Shown here piece after piece: positions 28,401-43,400 of a stretch of DNA of 64,000 nt (position 1 is its first letter; each line of letters starts with the position of its first letter). Under the pieces are notes generated by a model. That model was not told where the DNA came from and did not search any database. It saw only the letters and a program-made list of their open reading frames with translations. The stretch is from NCBI GenBank assembly GCA_026874595.1, contig CM049307.1, forward strand, positions 75,182,643-75,246,642, given 5' to 3'. The translations under genes and the position numbers were made by a program. This stretch comes from Sipunculus nudus. Taxonomy: Eukaryota; Annelida; Sipuncula; Golfingiida; Sipunculidae.

Positions 28401-31400
28401 CTATCAAAATCATACATAAGCTAAACAACAACAACTCATAATACAGCTTATATTTATTACCACACAAAACCAGCATGTGCCTCATTTCTAAATAATATTT
28501 TTTTATCATATATAACAGCTGAGCGTCGTGACCCATAGGTCCCTTGTTTGTTATTAGTAGAATAAGCACATGATTCTTTGATTCATCTACATGACTTCAG
28601 CTTGCCTGCCACACAGAAATAATTTAAGTCTGTTCCAGCACCCCTGTCCACTTGTTTTTTCATGATTATTTTTTTGTGAATCAAAGTATGCAAAACTTTT
28701 TGACCTTAGGGCAGAAAGAAAGAAAAATGTAATTAACTATTATGGAAATAATAGCCTACCTTATGTCATTTTCCTGTAATCAATTAAAACCATTTTATGA
28801 GTAACTGGTCTATTCTGTAGAGCAATCTTGCCACTAATCTTTGTGATAGGCATATCAGGGAATAGTGATGACGTCATAATAGACGTAACGTACTAAAGAG
28901 GCACCAACATTCATGGGACCAATGATCAAGAGCTGCCTACCTCTGTTTACAGTGAGACTTGTATTCTCCGCGTGCACGCATTTCACTGTTACGTCACATT
29001 ATGTTATATCCATATCCAAGCAGGATAAACAATGGCCACTTATCAGGGATGCCATGAACCACAGATATATATGAAACATGTCAACCAGACCGTAAAGTAA
29101 ATAATATTTATATCGTGAGTAGGTAAGGAACCAAAAAATAACGCTTTTGCCTCTTTATGCCAATTGTGCAATTTTGTTTGGCAAGTTTGACTTATGTAGA
29201 GATAATTGGGAAAAATCAGGAGGACAGGGGTTGTGGATCAGCCTATAATTACATTTCATAATCATACACAGTGGATGCAGACTTGGTGGCCCTGTATTAG
29301 TCATGACCAATGTATGTTCTGATTCATAACTGGTTGGTTGTTCAAAGAAAGATCTCAAATGACTGCAGTATGTAATTGCTGTGTGAGGAGCTTGATTGGT
29401 CCTGAGATTGAGCAATTTGGTACATATTGAGATTTAACACAAGCCTGCTAGTATTTGGCACAGAATTTCAGTCGAATTCATCCCCAGTTTTGTTTGATCA
29501 GCCTTGAATGCAAGTAGCATTTTGATTATACAGTTACTAGGATATGGTATTTGTTTTGAGATAAAATTTCAAATAATTTTAGGTTTGAATGTAATGGCAA
29601 CCTCAGACAGAGGACATGGATTTAACTATGCAACTTAATTACCATGGTATCCTTATTACCAGTTTTGGTCTTAGCTTAGTATTTTATATTTCATAATGTA
29701 TGCATTTGATGTCTTCTGTTCTCTCTTCAAAGATGACAAACATATTGACTAAACTTACTTTATAGATGTGAGGATGGATGTATTGTTGAGGTTTTCTTAG
29801 AAAAAAAAACTTAAAATCAGATGAATTTTTCATTATTTCAGCTATCAAGGGTTAAGGATTGTTTGTTTTGTTTGTGGATGTGTGGGTGTCAGCTAGATAT
29901 CTGCACAATTTAATGGTTTATTATGATCGATATACAGTGGAACTTGTCTGATAAACCAACTGTCTAATAAGACCATCTGCCTATAAAGACAACCTTTGAA
30001 AAGATCATAAACATTATCATTGATTATAACCGACATGTCTAATAAGGACAACTTTGAACTATAACACAAATTCCTCTGCATATCATATCAGTTGGGAGTG
30101 TCACAATCTTAATGAAATTTGAAGTTAGGTGTAAGTCTCGGCAAGTTAAATAACACCTGGACAATTTTGTCATGAGTTTGACAGCAGTGTTTGCCTATAA
30201 GGATTATAACATGTGACTGTACATCTATCTTACATGATATGACCGCACAGGGAACAATTACATCACATTTCACTTTTGGAGATAGAGGATTATAGGTCTG
30301 TCAGCATAAAGAATGGTGACATATATTGATTGTTGAGTATATGTAATACAGCGCAGAAAAATAGTCAAGTAAAAGTTTTGTGTTTTAAGAAACAGTTTCA
30401 ATATTATCACTTAGGGATCAATTGATGCTCAATAAATTTGATATACTTAGTGTCTAATCAGTTCCCTCATACTAGACTAAACCCCTGCCATACGCAAATT
30501 AATCATATCAACATATACTTAAAGGTAGCATGTCTTGCAATAATATTGTTGAATTATAACTCTTTCGGACTGCAGGATCACGTCATTATCCTCCCCTGCC
30601 CATCAGAACATTGATTTTAGCCACTGTTATTCATTATAATTCCCTGTAATTTAAGAACATTGAATTAGGCAATGTTAATCATTGTGATGCACTCTCCTTT
30701 CAGAACACTGATTTTAGCGACTGGTGTGTGGAAGTCACATCAGCCACAGTTTGAGGGATCTGAGTATGTGGAAGGATATGAAGACATCTCTATAAATCCT
30801 GATGATTATGAGGGGAAAAGTGTGCTTATTTTAGGTAAGTTATTTCTCAGTACAGCTGACATTCTGCAAGCTGCAGTCGTTAAAATATTCCTAATTATTA
30901 TCTTACTGGCTGCATTTGTACAAGATTTCCAAGGGATTTCTTGGATTTTCATAAACTTGACTTGTGCTATAACAGAAAAATGTAGAAGGATCTAATGACT
31001 GATGGATGTGTGAAGAATTTATATAAATTTATATTCTTTTATGTGTTATTCTGAAGCACTATCACAGAACAATTTCTCTTTATATTTGTGCCAAATTGTC
31101 AACAAAAGTGTGTTGATGTTAGATGTGTGAATGATATGTCTTCCCCTGTAAGATCTAGCATCTCTCCCTGTGAATAATGTCTTCAAGAGAATGATATTTC
31201 TTCTTCATAAGGGCATTGCATTTACTGATAAGAATTGCACTTTTTCTTCCTCTATCAATTACACATCTCTTTATTTGTTTGAAAGTACATTTACTGGTGG
31301 GTTGATCATCGAGTTTTTTCGAAAGTCAGTCGGTTTGCTGCCACTTTTAAGCACTCGATTACCAAAGGCAACTATCGATTACATCATACTCATGATTGTT

Positions 31401-34400
31401 TTACCAGAATGTCTTTATGTTATAGGCAAAAATTATTCTTCAGTTTTTTACAACAGTCCGCGCTTCATATAATGAGTCTGTGTTCCCAAATAACCTCGGT
31501 ATCTAACTGAGTATGACATGGTAGATGAGGGAACGGAGGACTTATTAAACATCTGTGAATTGGCAGAGAGCTGCAGAATTAGTGGAGAGTTTTCTAACGA
31601 GATGTTTATTATAAAATATGGGCAATATGGTGTTAAAATGCTCCATAATTCTCCAGGTCTATGCCAATTTTGCAAGATTCTCTTTGTAATAATCTCTTCA
31701 ACTGATGCCAGGTACCGCTGCCGCATGAGTAATTCTATATTTAGCTTTCAATTACTTTTTAAAAATTTTAACCAAAAATTTTATAGGCCTGTCATTTTCC
31801 TGGCGGGTCTGTGAAACCAGTATGCATGTTGGCAGTTGTCATTATTGTTAAAAAAATGAAAGTCCTTGCTGGTGGTGAAGTTAAAATGATACGCGGGAGT
31901 ATTCATGAGGGCCAGCAAGTAGATGTCCTGGACTGTGTTTTAATTCTTGATTATTATAATTAATTAAAATGAAACTATGAATAGCATATTTTAGTTATAA
32001 TATGAAAATATAAAAAAGGCAAAGACTTCTTTTCATAAGGTAGAATTACTAAGACATACGGGCTGGGTTAAGAGAGTACAGTTTCACAGATAATTACATA
32101 TTTCATTATATTTGTCTGAACCGATTAATAATCGATCATCGATCGGTTTGCCCAAACCGATGATCGATCATGAAAAAGGAACCGACTCCCACCACTAATT
32201 ACATTCCTCTCCTTTCCCCTGAGAAATACATGTGTCTTCTTCAATCAGAACTGTCACTTTCTCTTGATCTCCATGTCATTTCAATTAATTTCAGCAGTAT
32301 ACTGTCATTGATCACCTACCTATATTGTCCATTGATCTTTTATTAAATATATTCCTTCATCCATACCAGAAATGTTAGTAATGTTTGAAATATGTAGTTC
32401 AAACTATGTCAGTCTCCAAATCCAAACACACAACAGTGTGATACAGTATTTATCTCAGAATAAAAAAATTATTTCTAAGGTTGATGGGGACACAGAAAAT
32501 AGCTCTTATGTAAAAGTAGGCATATAACAGCCTTTATCAAAACATGAGGACCTTTATGTATGATTTAATGATACCTCTTAATTCCAGGCAGAGGCAACGC
32601 AGCCTTTGAAGTGGCTGATGGGATATTTGGTGCTACCAACTTGGTCCATATGATTGGTCGATCCAGAGTGAGGCTGTCCTGGGCTACTCACTATGTGGGT
32701 GACCTTAGGTGAGGTCATTCAAAGGTTAATTTAAGTCCTTATGAAGGCAACAAAAAAAAGGAAACAAGTCTAAGTTGCACTGAATTTGCTTTGAAATATT
32801 TGAAATAATGTAAAAACTTTTTATTTTTGCTTAACCAGTTTATGAATATGTATTCATATTTGATATTGAGCCTTCTTGATGCAGTTTGTTATCATGTCAA
32901 TTATTATCAGGGCCATCTGTAATCATATCAGTCATCTTACATCAGTCAGTGTTCAGATATATTGACATATCATGTCAGTCGTTCTTCAAATGTCAAGTTT
33001 TGTTGGCATGTTGTATGTGTTTTGTAAAATTAATGGAAAAAGTTTCTTCTTTTGTTCAATTAATTTTCAGTCACACTTGTTATATGGTGTGATGAAAATG
33101 GAAAAATAATTCTCATTGGAAAATTTGATCAGCACATCACATGCAGTATGGTGACCACACTACCTAATTTCCATATGAATATCCTACAGATGCGGTACAA
33201 TCTACTAGTACTTGTTATCATCAGCACCATGTCACAAATGACTGCAGTGTTTAACTGCCATGTATTAATTGCACGTGCCAAATTATGATATTTTACATTT
33301 ACATTGTTCTACCACTATAATCTAGATACCACATCCCTTGAGCCAAATAAACATAGCTTAGAGCTGTTTTGAAAATCAGCAGTGTCACAAATACTGGACT
33401 TCATTCAGTGCAAAGTGGGTAGATTAATGAGTTAATTTGGGAGACTGACTTGTCCCCAGTGCCCAAAGGAAATTGAATGTGAAATGAAGTCCCTGACAGT
33501 GTAACACAATAATCTTGATATGACAATTTATTGTATGGTATTAATACAATGAAGGGAGGTTTTGCTTGGAAATTTATCCTGGAATCGGCAGTAAATGAAT
33601 TTCTAATGCACAACACATGCAACTGGAAGGCATTTTTTTTTGTATATTTATGGGAAATAAATGTGATATGTTCACCTGATTTTGCTTGATTTGGCTGTAA
33701 ATTACCTGAGCTTTATTGTTCAGTGGTTAGTTGATCTAAGAAACTAACAACTGCACTTTGAGGTCTGGGTTCAAATCTGACATTGACAGGTATTGGGCAT
33801 GCAAGACTTTCACCTGAACTCTTTAATATAAATAAGCTATTAACCAGACAGCCTTGCTTACTTGTAGCTTGGCCCAGCCATTCCAGAGAAAATAAATGGT
33901 CACTTTGATGTATAACTAGACATGGCAGTTTTCGTAATTAACATGCCTAGTTTGTCCGGGATTAACTGGTGGCATGCCAGTGTATATAAAGAAGGTTCAT
34001 GATATATTCTTGAAATGAATGTGACATAATGGATCTACCCACTAAAATTATACAAATCTAGTCTTTATGTTAGGAATTTCCTTAAATCTTGTACAATTTA
34101 AAGGTGCATATTTTGATATCTGATGTCTTTTAACTAAAGATAATCCCTTGAAGCTTTTATAAAAATAGGCCAGAAAATGCTGATCGTATTGTACACATAC
34201 TGTTTATTTTGTTTACATCTACTTCTTTAAAAGATGCCATAATAATCCACATTCATCAAGGACATCTGGTGCTAGTAAGATGAACTAGAGTTTTGTAAAT
34301 GGTGTTTTGCCGCAACTGGTACCTGTTCACTTTCTGCATATGTTGAAACAGCCACCTACGATTGCAGGGTTTTCCTCATATGTTGACATTAGTCCATATA

Positions 34401-37400
34401 CAATTTTACTAGTGTATTTTGAACAAACAAGCTGATAAATATGTCACAGAGGCATTGTAAGAATCTTTCTTAGCAGGAATTACCTGCAGTACATTAATAT
34501 GTACCCAGAATATACCAGAAATCACAGAAATACTACAGATAAGGTAGATGATTAGCAAGCTTTAAAAAAAAGTCATGAAAATTTAATCTCCAGGAAGTGT
34601 TTTAATACCAGCTGAATACAGCTAGGTGCACCATAACCTCATATCAGACAAATATTAAGGGGGTTATTTATTCTGTGACACTGTGTTTACCTTTAGAGCT
34701 GTGAACAACAATCTGCTGGACAACTACCAGCTCAAGTCCCTGGACGGCGTGCTTGAGGCGCCAGTCAATGAGATGAAGCTGGTCAAACGCAACGGCAAAT
34801 TTTATCTCGACATTGGACAGGATGAGGACTCCATGGAAGCCACAGTGTTTGACAACTTCGCAATGAGGGAACCTTACGATAAAGTTATCAGATGTCTTGG
34901 CTTTGAGTTTGATTTCAGCATCTTCTCCAAGTAAGTAATAATTAATCTACTGTCCTAATATGTGTACTTGTGTACTTTAGATAAACTTTTACCTACACAT
35001 AAGTCCGTATTAATTATAATATTATATTGATATGAAGAAACAGCAGAACACCTAATTTAAGTTCAGTTAGGGGAAAAGGTGTTGTTTCGCAGGAGTGGCC
35101 ATCATATGTCTGTCACGTAAGGTTAGGAGAATGAAATGAGGTCAGCGAGTCTGCCCTTACTAGAGGGTCTGACTACTTTTAAGGATTAATTGTTATCAGC
35201 TAATCAACTGTATTAACCTAACTGACTGATAAATCTTGTTTATGTATTGGAATATATAAATTAATTAAATTATGGTATCATTTAATTGCCCAGTAATCCT
35301 TATCAGCTGGTCTCAGTTTTGATATCTGTGTATTGTCCTTAGGTATTATTTAATGTGCTGAGAGGTAATTAGTTGGTTTCTGTTTTGGTAATATTACTTT
35401 ATTTTATAAAAAAAAAAAAAACATGAGAATTGTTCTGACAGTAAGAAATCAACACTGTTAAAATTTACTACAAAAAAAGGAAAGAAAAGAAAAGAAACCA
35501 ATTGGCTTGTATTGAACACATGACAAAACAAAGGTACCAGCTTTGGCATTAAACATGGTCACTCCAGAAAAATCATCATTGTAACTGGGTGATCAGGGAG
35601 GAGATTGTTTGACAGTTTATTTAGCATCATCAGTAATGAAGACCCCTTTGATGCGAGGATGTTAACATTGTGGAGCCATTAAATGGTGTCTTTGTGGTTG
35701 TTTACAGAGATTCAGAGATTTCTAAGGGGAGAGGTCGCAAGAAGAAGTACCCAATGATCATGCACAATTACGAGTCTGTAGACTTCCCAGGACTGTTTAT
35801 TGCTGGAACAGCATCACATTCTCTGGATCACCGCAAATCAGCCGGTGGCTTTATACACGGGTTCAGATACACTGGTATGTTCACAGGTGAATTATGCCGT
35901 CGGGCAGGTGCAGACCTGTAATTGCCCTCCCAGCAGACTATTTAATCACATCAAATTATTTAGGTTATTTATGTATTTGGTCTGCAATTAAGTTGGAAAA
36001 TTTGCCATTTCCTCATACAGTAAATTGTTTTGTTTAATTTTTCAAATTATCTGCAAGGTATTGGTTTCCTTTGAAGTTATTGCCACAGTACACAGTTCAA
36101 ACACTGCGAAGGAATTCCCTTATGAACACTTGTTGCGGAAAATATCTCCAAAATCAATTAGCAATAATTGTAATGTATAAGTAGTAAATTCTTATCTATT
36201 GAATACTATTTTGGCAGGTGTACATTTGGGCATATCTGCTGGCTGCCTGTCTTCATATTTTAGTGAAAATGTTATTGTCTAACCTTGCAAGTTCCATACA
36301 GGGATTGTGAATATGAGTGTACAACCTAAGGAGGTTATTTGTTCTATATTTAGCTGTGACCAGTTAGCATTTGATACTTGGTTAAGAAGGCATACTCTTG
36401 TGGTAAAGACCTTGGATAGGGGAATGTTGCAGTTAATAGTCCTTAGTCATTACCACATTTTACCCATGCTGTACAGAATCAAATGCACAAGAGTAAGACT
36501 CTGCTGGTTAGGGTTTGTGAGCATCAGAATCTGCCACCCATAATGCACCGGGGCTTCTAAATACAACAGCGGTGTAGCTATAAATGTAGTAAAGAGGGAA
36601 ATATAGTCCGTCAAAATATGTTGGAAAATATTGTTTCAAGGCAATTTACATAAGCATGGGAGTTTTTGTGGTAATAGTAATATTTTTCAAGCATACACAT
36701 GTGGAAACTAGATGGACGGTGTTTCTTTTAAATGTAGTTAATTTTTATTTTGAATTTAACAGTCGAAACATGTAATCCCACAATGCTTATCTGGAAGAGG
36801 TTTGTTTTGACTTTGAGAAGAAACAACCTCTGATGGAAGGGTGCATTATACAACAGGCACTGCACAATAATTATAGATAGTGATAGGGTGGAGATTGATA
36901 AGAAACTGTGATCAGTCAATTTGTGTTAAACAATCCAGTCATCAATCTTGCCATTACAAAAATGTTAACAAAGTTTTACACATACAGAAATGTTTGGTTT
37001 CATGTGATTCATGTCAGCAAACCAATACCAAATTGTTCACTAATAACTTCATGCCTAAGTTTACAAAGGTTATAAAGGTGTTCATAAAGGTTATAGATTA
37101 TTACATATATTAGCCAACATCGTGGTTTATATATCAGTTGAGGTGATATACAGGTCTGTATATTCAGTGGTCAGAAATTCATTCTCCTACACCACCGATT
37201 ATTTCCCAGTTTTAGTCGGTAATGGTCAACCAATTTTTAGCTCAGCTGACTATAAGTCATCTGAGCTATAGTCGTGGTCCATTGTCCGTCGTCCGTCCGT
37301 CTGTCCGTCCGTCCGTCCGTCCGTCCGTCCGTAGATGTGGCACGTTTTGAAACCGTAAGACCTAGGAATCCAAAATTCAGCATAATGTTAGATGTCCCCA

Positions 37401-40400
37401 AGATCTCCTACCAAGCCGAAAACTGGGTCTTTGCGACTTCGTTCCTTTGAGAAATTAAGGAAAAACCTCAATTTTTTATTAAAATCCTATTTTCACACTT
37501 CAGGACTGCCTAATATCAAAACCACTCATCTGTTTTTCCTCATATTTACCATAAATAATCCTCTATATGGTTCCTATGTACATGCCAGAAATTGGGTCTG
37601 TATTATATAATTTAAAAAAGTTATGGGCCCAAACATAATGCATTTTGTAAATAATCAGGAAAAAAATTTGATCACTTAACACAAAACTTGTTAAAGCTAA
37701 GCACTTTTTTTCCAGTAATATAATTTTTATTAATCAAAATTAAATTGTATACCCAAAATTTGATCAAAATCTTTTAAATTTTTTGAAATATTAGCAAAAA
37801 TAAAAAATTGGTACCTTAAACTTTGCCCAACCGTGACCATGGCACGTTTTTTTCCTGTAACTGCTGTGGATTTAATTTTCAAAGCATGTTTTTGTTAGCA
37901 TTTCAACTGTTTACATTTAAAATTTGAAACCAGTTGATCAAAAACTGTAGATTTTATTCAAGTTTTCAAGCACCATGTCACATATTGTTTACATCAACCT
38001 AGTGTTATGCAGTTTGCTAGAGCTCAGCTCCCCAGCTTCAGCTCTAAGTTCCTTAAATTAGGCATACTGTAAGATGTCTCCAAAATCCCCTACCATGCCA
38101 AGAATTTGGTCACCAGAACTTAATTCCTTTGAGATATTAATGAAAAACTTCATTTTTTCATTAAGACCCTTTGTTACACTTCAGGACTGCCTAGTATCAA
38201 AACCACTGATCTGACTTTGATCATATATAATATACATATTTTTCTATACATTCGCTATGCACATGCCAGAAATGATGTCAGTATTGCGTAATTGTTTTAA
38301 GTTATGTGCCCAAACAAAATTGACTTTGTAAAAAATCAGGAAAAATATTTACTCAGGTTTCATGAAAATTATTGAAGCTAGAAAATTTTTTTTAAGTATA
38401 TAACTTTGTTTAATTAAGATTCAATTGTATACCCAAAATTAGATCTGTATTTTGTAAATTTTATAAGTTATTAGCATAAACATAAAATCAGTACCTGAAA
38501 TTTTACCCAACTTTGACCATGGCACATTTTTTCCCTGTGAGTACTGTTGATTTAATTTTCTCAGAATGTAAACATAAGTATTTAATGTGTTTAAATCTGA
38601 AATTTGAAACTAAAAGGTTGAAAATTAGGCTAGTTATTGAATTTTATCTTGAGGGTCTATTGTAGTCACTTGCTTTGTTCCAGATGCAGGTAGGCCACTC
38701 CAGGTCACTGGAAGTCAGCTATGCCAGGGTTTCTGATTTGTTTCAGTCACTGGGGGAGATCCCCTGCTGTGACAGGTGTACAATTGTTCTCATATCACAC
38801 CCCCTCCCCCCCCATGAATATATAAATATACATTTGTATGCATGATGTGGTGTTACATGACAAGATTGAGATTTATGATGATGCAATTTAGAATTATGAA
38901 TCAACGTTTATATTCAGAAATATATGTTATATTGGAAATGTATACAAATTAAACTTAAAATAAAAAAATGAGGATCTAATACAAACATGTGTTCATTATT
39001 TTCGAGCCTCAGCAGAATTGGAGATCAGGCTTTGTTTGCCCTGAATGTTTATGCAAAAGTGTTGTTAATCCCATCTCTTCCCCCCCCTCCCCCCCCCCAC
39101 CCCCGGCTGTCATTGATCCCTAGCACCTCACCGTCACCTGTGCACTGGGACATTAGTTAATATTGAAAATGTGTACAATTTTTTCAATTTGAAAGATAAT
39201 TGGATTAGAAAAAATTAAGATCTAATATTGAAACATATTCTTGCCCCAGGAGAATGGAACATAAAGTGATCAGCTCTTGTCTGTCCATCATCTCTCAATT
39301 ATCATTAAATATATATACTAATTATGAAATTTTTCCTTTAAGCACTGTTGAAATAACTTTCATATACTGTATGTGTATGGATTTAAGCCATTAATGTCTG
39401 AAATTTGAAAGCAACTTATGTATTCAGATGTGTAATATTGCAGATGAAAAACTTTAAAATATTAAAATATATTATCAGCGTTGTTTGTCTAACAGTCTGT
39501 CTGTCCTTTTTTAAATATTATGTAATTGTGAATGGACTATTTAATCCTGTAAGTATTGTTGAATTAAGTGGAAATCCTATATGTATATACACTATGTTAA
39601 TACAGAGATGTTGTAACTCCCATCATTCCAGCCCTCCACCCCCCCCCCCCCCCAACCACCACCACCAGGTTCTTGCATCTGGGGACTGGAGACATCAGTT
39701 ATATTTCAACTGTATACATTTTATAAAATAAAAATACATATATTTAATAATATATATTATGTAAAATAGATCCAATTGAGCAAATGTGTAAACTACTGAA
39801 CTGTCAACAAACTATCAAAAAGCCAGCCAGTGATCATGGTAATAATATACATCTTATGTTCACAAACTGCTCACATGCTTCAATTTTGACATTAGAGAAT
39901 GCATGGTTTGGTCACAAAATATTATTTGCAACAATTTCTCACTCATCAATACAAACCAATCATGTCAACCAGCCATGGCATATATTACCTTTTCATCTTA
40001 GACTTGATCTCCATTATTATTTTAGATTTTTACCTTCAAGGCCAACTTCAGCTAAGCACAGTGACCCATATTTATAGCACCATGTCTTGAATGTTTACAT
40101 CAAGTCATTGGTTAACAGTGTTCCAGGCTGTTACATAACACCTTCACTCCTTGCTTACTGCTTCTGTGAGTGTCTGGGTCAGGCTGGGTCAGGCAGTAAT
40201 TACCAGAGAGCCTTTCTCCTCTCTCTTTCCCTTTCTCTCTTTCTAGCTCTCTTTCTCTCTCTCTCTTTCTCTCTCTCTCACCCCTATGCCTCCCTTCCTC
40301 CCTCCACCCCATTAAGTTGACAGGTACTATAAACCTAATTTATTAGATATATATGTTGATGCAATTAAGAAATGTGAATCAACTGAAATATTCTTATATA

Positions 40401-43400
40401 TATGTTATACTCTAAATGTATAGTTACATTTTCAAACCTGGAAAAAAATGATGATATAAAAAAGGGAATTTATGTAAAAATTGTTCATAATTTCCTGGCT
40501 CAGAAAAATGGGAATTAAAATTATTTGCTTTGTTTCTCTAGCTTTCTTGCCTGTTTTAAATATTTAATAATTATGAATAAACTTTTTTTTCCTGTAAGCT
40601 CTGATTAATTAAATTTCATATCCTGTACGTATATGCAAGGGTATTGTAACTCCCACCATCCCCTTCCCCCACCCCACTTAGTCCTTGCTCCTTCGCACTG
40701 TCAACAATAGTGTTATTGCTATAGCATAAAATTTAATAATTTGAAGAAAATATATACAGAGATTCTGTGAGTGTCTGGGTCAGGCTGGGTCAGGCAGTAA
40801 TTACCAGAGAGCATTTCTCCTCTCTCTTTCCCTTTCTCTCTTTCTAGCTCCCTTTCTCTCTCTCTCTTTCTCTCTCTCTCACCCCTAAGTCCATGCTCCT
40901 TCGCACTGTCAACAATAGTGCTATTGCTATAGCATAAAATTTAATAATTTGAAGAAAATATATACAGAGAGACAGAGGCGTTGTAACTCCCATCGTAACC
41001 CCCCCTCCCCCCATCAAGTCCTTCTGCCTGTGGTGTGGGGATTTTATAGCAACTGTATACATATCATAAAATAGAAAAAACAGTTTAATTAAAGTTTAAA
41101 TTTAAAAAATTGGATCTCATTAGACAAATGTGTAAAATGTTGAACTGTCAACAGCCTGTCAAAAAGGTATCCAATGAAAGCGCAAGGTCAGATCTTAAAA
41201 TATTATTTGCAACAATTTCTTCAATCATATCAACCAACCGTGGCCTTGATTACCTCTTTCTCTCAGACTTTATCTACATTTCATAATATTTTAGATTTTA
41301 ACCTTCCAGGTGTTTAAGTACTGTTGAATGCTCCCTCCCTCTCTCTCTATCTCCTTTTCTCTCTAAATCCAACCCTCCTTGCTGCCCACACTGTTTCCTT
41401 CTCCGAACCCCATCCCAATGTCAGCCTCAGTAAACGAGAACAAGTTGAATCAGATATATTCATATTTTTATATATTGTATAACTGTTTGTTGCCTATATA
41501 CGTGCCAGAAATTATGTCAATATTGTGTAATATGTAGATGTGGTGGGCATCAATATAATGTACCTAAGAGATATCATGTCATACAGTCACAATTCATAAA
41601 TCCACTCTTCAGCATAGTTAATAATAACATTATATATGTCAAATTGAAATCTTGCAGACTTCTATACACTATAGATCCTTCAACAAATAGCCTTATCATC
41701 ATTCTACCACTGCTTAGTGTACTGTCATTGCATTCATATTTGCTCAAATATATTGCTATTTTCAACAGCTCCCAAATAAATAAAAAATAAACCACTATAT
41801 TTACTCCATATTAATCCATCAGTCAGGTAATTTCATACATGATTTACTCGCATATTACATTATATTCCTTTATAATAGCCTAATAGGTCCATGATATTCA
41901 TAAGGTTTGTCGACTAAATATAGTATCACAATGGTGATACATTTATAGTTCAATCATGATCAGCTGAGCGTCGTGACCCATAGGTCCCTTGTTACTGATT
42001 GCAAACACTTCTGGTATATATAGTGAAACCTCACCTATCGACCACCTCAGTTTAGCTACTACATCAAAATAACAGCCACTTTTTCATGGTCCCAGTTCCT
42101 TTTTGCTTTATATATGAGACAACCACCTGGAAAATCTGACCACTTTATCAAGGTCCTGTTGGTGGTTGTAATTTCAAGGTGTCACTGTACAATAAAAGTG
42201 ATTTTGTTTCCAGACAGAATCAGAATTTGACTGAAGTGATTATTACTTCTCATGTGAGGTAGAATATAAGTTGAATTTTTATTTGTTACAGCACGTGCCT
42301 TACATCGCATCCTAGAATGGCGTAACCACGAGTCCCAGTGGCCGTCCACCACCGTCCTCAAGCAGGACCTGTTGGCCTACATCCTTAAACGTGTCAACGA
42401 AGCGTCCGGTACCTACCAGATGTTCAGCGTGCTAGGAGACGTCTTTGTCTTCAGAAAGTGAGTTTTTCTGTATACAGTAGTTGGCTTCATAGTCAAAAGA
42501 TTCAGTTTTCATGATTTTCACTTTTTCATTGTTTTTTGAAGGTTCCATTTTCAGGATTAGCAATAGTGATACTAAGTACAGTTAAATAAGATATACTAAG
42601 TACAGTTATTTTGAAATGCGCATAAAATCTTAACAATATGACAAGGACCGAAGGGAACATTGAATGAGTGGATATTCCTGTAAATTGTTGATTGAAAATA
42701 AATAAATAAATATGTATATATATGTATATATTTATACTATTAATATGATATATATAAAAAAACATTATTTTCATGCCTGGGCAGTGCAAACAAAAACATA
42801 AAGTCTAGAAAGCTTGATTTTTAAATGCAAATGCAGTTCAAAGTTCTGCCTCAAATTGGTAGTCTCACAAAAAAATTCTTCATTTCAAAATTTAATCAAG
42901 AATCATGAAGGACATAATTTTTAGCTCAGCTGACTATAAGTCATCTGAGCTATAGTCATGGTCCATTGTCCGTCGTCCGTCCGTCTGTCTGTCTGTCCGT
43001 CCGTCCGTCCGTCTGGATGTCCGTCCGTAAGACTGGCACGTTTCGACACCGTTGGACCTACGAATCTGAATTTCAGCATACATTTAGATGTCCCCATAAT
43101 CTCCTACCATGCCAAAAATTGGGTCAATAGGACTTCGTTCCTTTGAGATATTAAGGAAAAACCTCAAATTTTTATTAGAAATCTAATTTCACACTTCAGG
43201 ACTGCCTAATATCAAAACCACTCATCTGGTTTTCTTCATATTTACCATAAATATTCCTCTGTATAGTTCTGTACAAGCCAGATATTAAGTCAGTATTATA
43301 TAATTTAAAAAAGTTATGGCCCAGCCATAATGCACTTTGTAAAAAAATCAGGAAGATATTTTGTCACTTAAGACCCAAAGTGTTAAAGGTAGGGACTTTT

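Larger units (their letters stand above)
32709..34696 (+). other. FOXRED2 intron 4
   Basis: Phase 2. It carries the SINE-like repeat (33707) and dispersed repeat R1 copy 2 (34098-34490). Nothing else was seen. Confidence 0.7.
37235..41993 (+). mobile_element. Helentron-like non-autonomous element, copy 2 (longest)
   Basis: The start at 37239 is the same as copy 1, with a longer GTCC run (to 37332). The 3' subterminal repeat TCAGCTGAGC is at 41960, then GACCCATAGGTC and CCTTGTT. The first 700 bp are nearly identical to copy 1, suggesting recent mobility. The extra length comes from C-rich tracts (38805, 39080, 39640, 40665), CT-rich tracts and local duplications at 40160-40990. Its last 650 bp match the end of copy 3. 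It lies in FOXRED2 intron 6. Confidence 0.72.

Noticed and set aside
33707-33800. Possible true tRNA gene
   Set aside because: The A and B boxes are good but the acceptor and anticodon stems do not pair. Called a SINE-like repeat instead.
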